Assembly (NCBI RefSeq): GCF_905163445.1
Contig: NC_053194.1
Location: 15,480,921 to 15,544,920 of the forward strand
DNA from: Pararge aegeria
Lineage: Eukaryota > Arthropoda > Insecta > Lepidoptera > Nymphalidae
Direction: 5' to 3'
Length of the DNA stretch: 64,000 nt
Positions 57,840 to 64,000 of this stretch are shown here, piece by piece; position 1 is the stretch's first letter; each line of letters begins with the position of its first letter. A model generated the notes under the pieces. The model made no database searches. It was not told the origin of the DNA and saw only the letters and a program-made list of their open reading frames with translations. The position numbers and the translations under genes are program-made.

Positions 57840-58080
57840 CAAGATTTATTACATTTATTACAACTAGGCCTAGTTTATAAGCACTCTTGAAATGTAAAGT
57901 CTGTCTATTTGTAGTGACTCTATCAAATTCAAAATTCATTTGTTTCAAGTAGGCCTAGATTATGAGCACTTTTTGAAACGTAAAGTCAGTTTGTTTATAG
58001 TGACTACCACCAGTTTGGAAGGCAGATTTCACTGAAAAGAGCTGGCAAGAAACTCAGCAGATTGCTCTTTTTCAAAATCA
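57840..58080 (+). repeat. Two tandem copies of the 'TTCAAGTAGGCCTAG' repeat
   Basis: A short copy (57860-57930, AACTAGGCCTAGTTTATAAG) is followed by a longer one (57930-58080, TTGTTTCAAGTAGGCCTAGA through GGCAAGAAACTCAGCAGATT). They start about 70 nt past the zyxin stop, so they may be part of its 3' untranslated region. Confidence 0.7.
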
Positions 58081-58084
58081 TTTG

Positions 58085-58375
58085 ACAACCTCCCTGGCGC
58101 AATGGAGAGGATATTTTAATTCTCCTGTTACTATGAACACAAGAGAAGTAACAGGAGAATTAAAATATCACATGCTTCAACAGTAAAGGAAAACGTCGTG
58201 AGGAAACCTGCATGCCTGAGAGTTCTACATAATGTTGTAATAGGTGGGTGGACTCCACCAATCCGCACTGGGCAAGCGTGGTGGACTACGGCCTTAACCC
58301 CTTCTCATTGTAGGAGGAGGAGATCTTTGCTCTGTAGTGGGCTTGTAATGGGTTGATGTTATGAAGACGATGATT
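58085..58375 (+). repeat. tRNA-derived SINE (family C) with a 23-bp hairpin
   Basis: A box CCTCCCTGGCGCAATGGAGA is followed by an exact 23-bp inverted repeat (58110-58132 / 58147-58169), where the B box should be. The normal body follows (AAGGAAAACGTCGTGAGGAA), then the tail TTCTCATTGTAGGAGGAGGA. Confidence 0.75.
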
Positions 58376-60455
58376 GCGAAGTTCCGCATCAATATAAAAT
58401 AAAATCGAGGGTGTATCCAACCATTAAAATCTTTGGATTAGGCGTAAGTGAAATGCAAACTCAAATATTAATAAATTATACTCACAATAATCAATCACAC
58501 TGCCATTAATTAAGATTTGAAATGTATTAATATAGTTAATTAAAAAAATTCAGGGGAACATAGAATCCTTGTTTGGAAGTTGGATCAAAAAAGTTATTTT
58601 TTCAAGTAATGGAAATCAGATTTTTGTTTTATATTCTGTCAAAAGTCCGAGCTAAAGAACTGTAAGCAAATTTGTGCTTTAATTTGATGCAAATAAGATC
58701 TAATTCACTCTTCAAGTACGATACTAGCAAATATTTTTAATTTCCGCTTCAAGTTCTCTTATTATTCAATACTTTTGCTTAATTAGTTTTATTGTATTTA
58801 GTCAACACATTTACCTACCGACATTCCTAATCGCATTTTTAGTTCAGTTTATATTAGCAGGCTGTGTGTTTAAACCGTTTTTGTAGTTTAAAAGTTAGTT
58901 CTCACAGTATTAATATAATCAAAGCATTTTTGAAAATATGTGATTTTTAGATTTTAAGTTAAGATAATTAATATCTGTCGATAGTCGCGCATTTTATTAA
59001 GGGCCATTCGCATTGTACATTCGGAATGCTATTTTTTTAAATAAAATGAGTTATTGTTAAAACCTAGCATGCCATTATATGAAATATTGAATAATGGCCA
59101 GTACGCTAGGCCTTAAGTCTGCTAAAAGCATTTTGTGTCGATCAATAAAACAAAGTACCAAAAAAAAAGTTTATTTATATTAAACAATTTGACAGTCAAT
59201 AGATTTCCTTTGGAACTCACACCAGGTAATCCTGAATTGTAGATTATTTTTAAAATTGTGTTTTCACAATGAAATATTTAAATAAAAAAGTGTGCAACGC
59301 TGATGGGAAACTTGCTGCAAACAATATTATAATAATAATGAACGTTTTCCTTTCATTTGTATTTTCTGTCATTGATGTAATTTTGTGTCGTAGAGAATCA
59401 ACTGCACTACTGTCTATTCCATACAAACCGTAGTTAACTTTCACGAGATCGAATATGTAAACGTAGGTAGAAGAACTCGCACTAGACATGCTGGACCAGA
59501 TCCGTCAACCAATGAGAATTCACCAGTCGCATTGTAACTCAAGTTTTGTATAATAAAGAGCTTTGAATATCTTGGTTTACCCACTTGTCTGCCATTTTCT
59601 TTTTAAATTGCGAATGCAAAAAATTTAAAAAAAACATGCCTGTAACTAAAAGTTGTTTCAATATAATCAATAATTGATCAATAAGTTGTACATTTGGTGC
59701 AGTACATGTGAATAAATAAAACTAAAATTATAGACTTCAATAAACTAAAAACAATACTTCAATCAATTTTAATCAAGTCAATTTGGACATATATTTTAGT
59801 TTTTAGTTTATTCACTGATGACTAGATTTAGGGCTTTTATTTCACAAGAACATTTTATTTTGTATAACGATAATTATATTTTGTGTATCATTTAGTGCTG
59901 ACGCCAACTATTAATAAGTTCAAGTAATGGCGGACAGTAGGTAAGCCAGACTCAATAATAAGTTTTTTTTTACAATTCTGTTTACAGAATAGGCTGCCCT
60001 AATAAGTGCGAACCTTTACTGTATATTATAAAATACTTTAGAATTAATTTTTATTCCCCCTTTATTATAATTATAGAAAAGGTGCCATTTTTATGTATAT
60101 AATGAAATTAGGTTGTGTATAACTTTTAGTTTTTATTTTCGATGTAATTATGTACTTATTTAGTATAATTTTCTTTAATCTTTTATTTGTCGGTCATTTT
60201 TTTTTTACAATTTCTATTGAATTGTAGATTAAACGTATTCTTGTATTCAAGATTATTAATATAATGAATTAAATAATATTCTGAGAAAAATAACATGAAA
60301 TTACCCTAAGAGGTTGTGACAATGAGTCAGTAGTTTGCTGTCACTCATCAACATCGCTGGGCGTGACTAGAGCAGTTTAGTACGACTACCATAAGAAAAT
60401 ATACTTTCTAAAGCGCCTTTTATAGCTTATTATTATAATCGCGAATCATATTTTA
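58376..60455. other. AT-rich region downstream of zyxin
   Basis: No gene is supported. A CATGACATTT-poor, unique-looking stretch with several AATAAA signals (for example ATCAATAAAACAAAG near 59142) may include distal 3' untranslated sequence of zyxin. Confidence 0.35.
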
Positions 60456-60590
60456 TGGAATCGAAAGAGTGCCAGTGTCAGTGTGCTAAGTGTGAGATAT
60501 GTTAAACTTTTTCGATCAAGCGCCATCTATTTATAATACTGTGAAACTGACGGCGCTCTTCACTAGATGGCACTCTTTCGATATCGTATA
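60456..60590. mobile_element. Small inverted-repeat element
   Basis: GGAATCGAAAGAGTGCCA at the left and TGGCACTCTTTCGATATCG at the right are inverted over 13 bp or more. CGCCATCTA lies in the middle. Confidence 0.45.
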
Positions 60591-61032
60591 ATAAATTCCA
60601 CACTAGCCCCTCAGAATGGCATGTGGCAATGGAAAATACGCCTCGGCATAAGTATGCGAGAGTGTCCAAGGAACTAAAAAGACTTAGTTTAGATGCTGAA
60701 TTATTAGAACCCGTTGTTTTACGCTTATATTACGTAGTAAGTGACTATGAGATTATGCCAGTTTAGAATATAAGCAATAAATGTTACGTACGAGTGAATG
60801 TAAATAAAAAACTCGACACTTTATTTTGTTACTTTTTTGAAGTCCTACCTTATCCAAATAACTATAATATTTCGCGTCATAGTATTTTTTAATGAAACAG
60901 TCGAAAAAAGAATACGCTAACTATTAACGGACTGGGTGTGAGCAGAACTCTGATTTGAACAAAGTGAAAGTACAGAATACTGGGTACTAAGAGAATGACC
61001 ATTACTGTTGTCTAGTTTAAACTTCGAAATTA

Positions 61033-61465
61033 TGGAGGGTAGAGGTAAGGAGAGTCATCTGTGTATATGAAAAAATGTCGTCAAAATGTATTAAATTAGG
61101 ATGGCGCCACATTTGCATCAGGGTAACTCTTAAAAGAAGCGCCAAATATAAATATTGTTAGAGTAGGCTTGAAAAATAAACAAGAAAGTATGGAGATACA
61201 AGGAAGTAAGGTTATATTTACCACAATATTTTGTACAACGTAAGTTGTTGAAATTCTCAATAATTAACTACTTTAGTCGATAATGACATTAAATATTTTA
61301 ACTCGGCATACTTCAATTCATCTACGATTGCTACCTTCATACCATACCCTGTGCATCCACCAGCGCCATTGTGGAGGATTTTTGAACTGTTATTTAGCGC
61401 ATACACTGGACACCTTTTTCAACTTTTCTCCCATATAAGATGACTCTCCTTACCTCTACCCTTCA
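61033..61465. mobile_element. TA-flanked MITE, copy 2 (433 bp)
   Basis: Nearly identical to 28316-28736 along its full length and in the same orientation, with TA at both ends. Differences are a few substitutions (for example ACCCTTCA at the right end) and small indels near the left end (TGTGTATATG after GAGTCATC). Confidence 0.85.
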
Positions 61466-62437
61466 TATTCGAAATGAAGAAACTACAATTTTTTTTCTTT
61501 TAGGTTATTTTAAATGGCCTGGTAAGCTTTTAAATTCTAGCCTTCTTCAAAGGACTGTCGCTATTACGTAACAAAAAGTTCCAAATGGAAGTACAATAAT
61601 TTAATAAAATACGTCACTGTCCCGAAATCGATGTGATCATATAGGTAGTAAGTACCTACTGAATATGGAATTTCCAGAGTTTTCATGCAAATTATATAAT
61701 TAACAGGACGAAGAATTTAAATAAAACAAAAACATAACTCATAAATTTTTTTTATTTCTTATTCTGCATACTAACATATACAACACATTTCTTTCTCAAG
61801 TGTTTGACTCCAATCGTCACATGTAAACTTATAAACTAAAATTACATAAACCAGAAGACTTTGGCTCCTTTCAATTCAAAAACATTAAAGTATAAACTAT
61901 CTAATTTGTCACGCTCTTTAAAAATATAAAAACAAAAATGCCATTTCTTCAACACTTACTGGGGAAAAGTACAATTCTTTTTTACAATAATATTACATAT
62001 CGTCAAATGGTACTTAAAAATAAATTCGCGAGTATCAATACTAAACTAGTTTTATAGGAAAAGAAATTAGTTGATTACAAATACCAACATAGCAAAACTT
62101 TATTATTATTTTTAAGGAACAGCAAAATTTTAAATTTATTAAAGGTTATCTTGAATAAGATGCATTTGAAATTACCAAAGAAAAAAATCAAATTCATCGC
62201 ATATGTCGAAAAGTATGGTGGATCCTTAAAAGGATCTATCGTACCTAGGGCTACTAGGTACAAGAACACGTCAACTGAGAGGAATTGACAATATTGCCAA
62301 ACGTTATAAAATAGCCTGTTCGTTGTTTTTTTTTTTATGAACGGTAACTCACTCGGATTATTTCTACTTCGCAAAGCTTTGCGAAAAACGCAAGTAGAAT
62401 TGCAAAGCGATTGTTCCCGGTGAGTTTTTTCCTTTAC
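61466..62437. other. AT-rich spacer
   Basis: No gene is supported. An inverted repeat (CTACTTCGCAAAGCTTTGCG / ACGCAAGTAG) lies at 62365-62397. Confidence 0.35.
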
Positions 62438-62690
62438 TCCAGCACGGTTAGCATGGGCAGTAGACAATTATCTCCCCCGATTATATCCCTGACAGGGGAT
62501 ATAATTAACGTGTCCACCTGCTAAAGCACGGGAACGTGGAATAGAAGACGTTCACCACCGTTTATTATTACACATATATTATTTCCGCAGTGCGCCTGTG
62601 CACGTAGCGTTGTTAAAGCTGTGGGAGAAGATAATTTAATCCTTTCCCGGGGAGATAATTATTGTCTCCTGCTAGCCGCCGCGCTGGGGC
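62438..62690. mobile_element. Inverted-repeat element, about 250 bp
   Basis: The left end CCAGCACGGTTAGCATGGGC and the right end GCTAGCCGCCGCGCTGG are inverted, as are ACAATTATCTCCCC and GGGGAGATAATTATTGT. A second hairpin (GATTATATCCC / GGGATATAATT) lies inside. A decayed relative is at 23.05 kb. Confidence 0.65.
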
Positions 62691-64000
62691 GATAGGAAGA
62701 ATTCAAGCATTAAAACAAGAATTCTTGAAAACCATCATTTGCAAATGGCGATATAAAGCAGTACTAAACTAAATCTGTAATTTATATCACATTAAACTTA
62801 GATCATATACAGTTTAGTTTTGATACACCCGAACGTCATCACTTTTCAAGATATTTTAAAACATTTCCCACAAATCGATGGGATAAGACCAACTCTTTCA
62901 ACCCGCTTCCGCGGTGGCATGTACTTCACCGCAGGTTTCATCAAAGCCTTGGGATTGGTTGCAGTCGGAATGAAAATTAGCACGCCACCACCGCGGAGGT
63001 CCTGTTTTTCACTTCGATTAATAGTTCTGTATAAGAAAGTAAACATAGCTGCCAATTATCTTGTACAAAAATCGCTAAACTGAACTAAATTGCGAGGGGT
63101 CAAAATGGTGCCATCCTTTTTTACAGGACAGCACTACTTTATGAATTTAGTCAAGAGCTCCTTGTACAGCAGAATTGGCACCATTATATGATTATTTTTG
63201 TCTACAATTTACGAAACTTCTCAAAAACCACTTTTAATCAAAAATAATAACAGACGAATTCTAATAGGCAAAATATTATGCAAAACAAAACATTGTTTAA
63301 TTTTCACAGTAAGATTTACACATACATTTTACATTTAGTACGACAATATATTTAAGAAGGACCCATTAAAACATATATATTTATTGTGTTACTTATTCAG
63401 TTAAGCAAATATCTTTTGCATTAACAAAATACAATCGAAAATAACGACCAATCAAAATCTATGAAAGCAATTATTATTTTTGTTTTTGAAGCGGTATAGT
63501 TTTTAGTATTAGTAAACCTAATAAATTCTGTTCCATTGTTACGAAACTTACTAAGTTCTTCATCTGTTTTAATGGCGGCTGACAAAGTTATGGACACAGT
63601 ATAAAGATGGTAATTCAAAACAGATTAGTAATTGAAGTATATCTATGATGAAGTTAAATTATCTAGAAAAGATTACTTAGTTGTTTCATTTTATTTACTA
63701 AAGTTCATTATAATGTAGATGATCTTTTGATTGTCCAGCATAATGAAATGACGGGATTCACTGGTGTTCAAAGTTTTAGTGTTTCATCTTTCTTTTACTA
63801 ACCTACCTAAAATTACCATCACGTTACTACGATATAAGCAAGGAGGTATACAATTATTTCTGTGTTTTCTCAATGATGAGACGTTCGTTTTCGGGTTGAC
63901 GTCAGAGTAAAATAAACCTAACACCAGTTTTTTTAGAGGTTTAGTTCGTCTACACGACTGACTAAAGTCAGCGCTTCTGGCGAAACATTTGTTAAAAAAA
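62691..64000. other. Spacer to the window end
   Basis: At 62820-63085 both strands have an open frame over a GC-richer patch with inverted CCGCGGTGG/CCACCGCGG blocks, more likely a decayed repeat than a gene. The rest is AT-rich and nothing is supported. Confidence 0.3.

Noticed and set aside
62820..63083. Possible small gene of 87 codons
   Set aside because: Starts at a non-ATG codon, overlaps an equally long minus-strand frame, and contains inverted GC blocks typical of a decayed repeat.
1..64000. CRISPR array, phage, operon or bacterial defence system
   Set aside because: All genes have introns and insect affinities; no regularly spaced short repeats with unique spacers were found.

Overview
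The window looks like nuclear DNA from a moth or butterfly (Lepidoptera). It is AT-rich, its genes are split by GT-AG introns, and only a few kilobases are coding. The rest is packed with insect-type dispersed repeats: tRNA-derived SINEs with recognisable A and B boxes, short inverted-repeat (foldback/MITE) elements, decayed non-LTR retrotransposon 3' ends and elements with Helitron-like ends. Nothing bacterial, viral or organellar was recognised. The species call is inference from repeat style and gene content.

Layout: (1) 1-4.3 kb is repeats and AT-rich spacer. (2) 4.4-7.9 kb holds a two-exon divergent ionotropic receptor (+) and, next to it on the other strand, the first two coding exons of a coiled-coil protein that runs off to the left, so the receptor probably lies inside that gene. 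(3) 7.9-29.6 kb has no gene I can support. It is a graveyard of foldback elements, SINEs, one tandem duplication and two CpG-rich promoter-like stretches. (4) 29.8-37.7 kb is a two-exon group I p21-activated kinase (+), Pak3-like, with a 6.4 kb repeat-filled intron. (5) 37.7-46.6 kb is a repeat-poor AT-rich stretch between convergent genes. (6) 46.6-51.3 kb (-) is a five-exon methionine synthase reductase whose first codon lies at the linker, so the usual N-terminal FMN (flavodoxin) domain is missing. (7) 51.9-54.6 kb (-) is a ten-exon gene for a secreted cysteine-containing protein I do not recognise, with a 21-nt microexon and a GC-AG intron. (8) 55.1-57.8 kb (+) is a three-LIM zyxin-family gene, head-to-head with gene 7 across about 450 bases. 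(9) 57.8-64 kb is repeats and AT-rich DNA, including a second copy of a TA-flanked MITE first seen at 28.3 kb.

The genes do not form a pathway. Themes are cytoskeletal signalling (Pak3-like kinase, zyxin), chemosensation (ionotropic receptor) and cobalamin/methionine metabolism (MTRR). The most notable biology is the FMN-less MTRR, which would need a separate FMN-bearing electron carrier, and the unrecognised secreted protein. All exon joins were made by eye from splice signals and reading-frame continuity and have no transcript support here.
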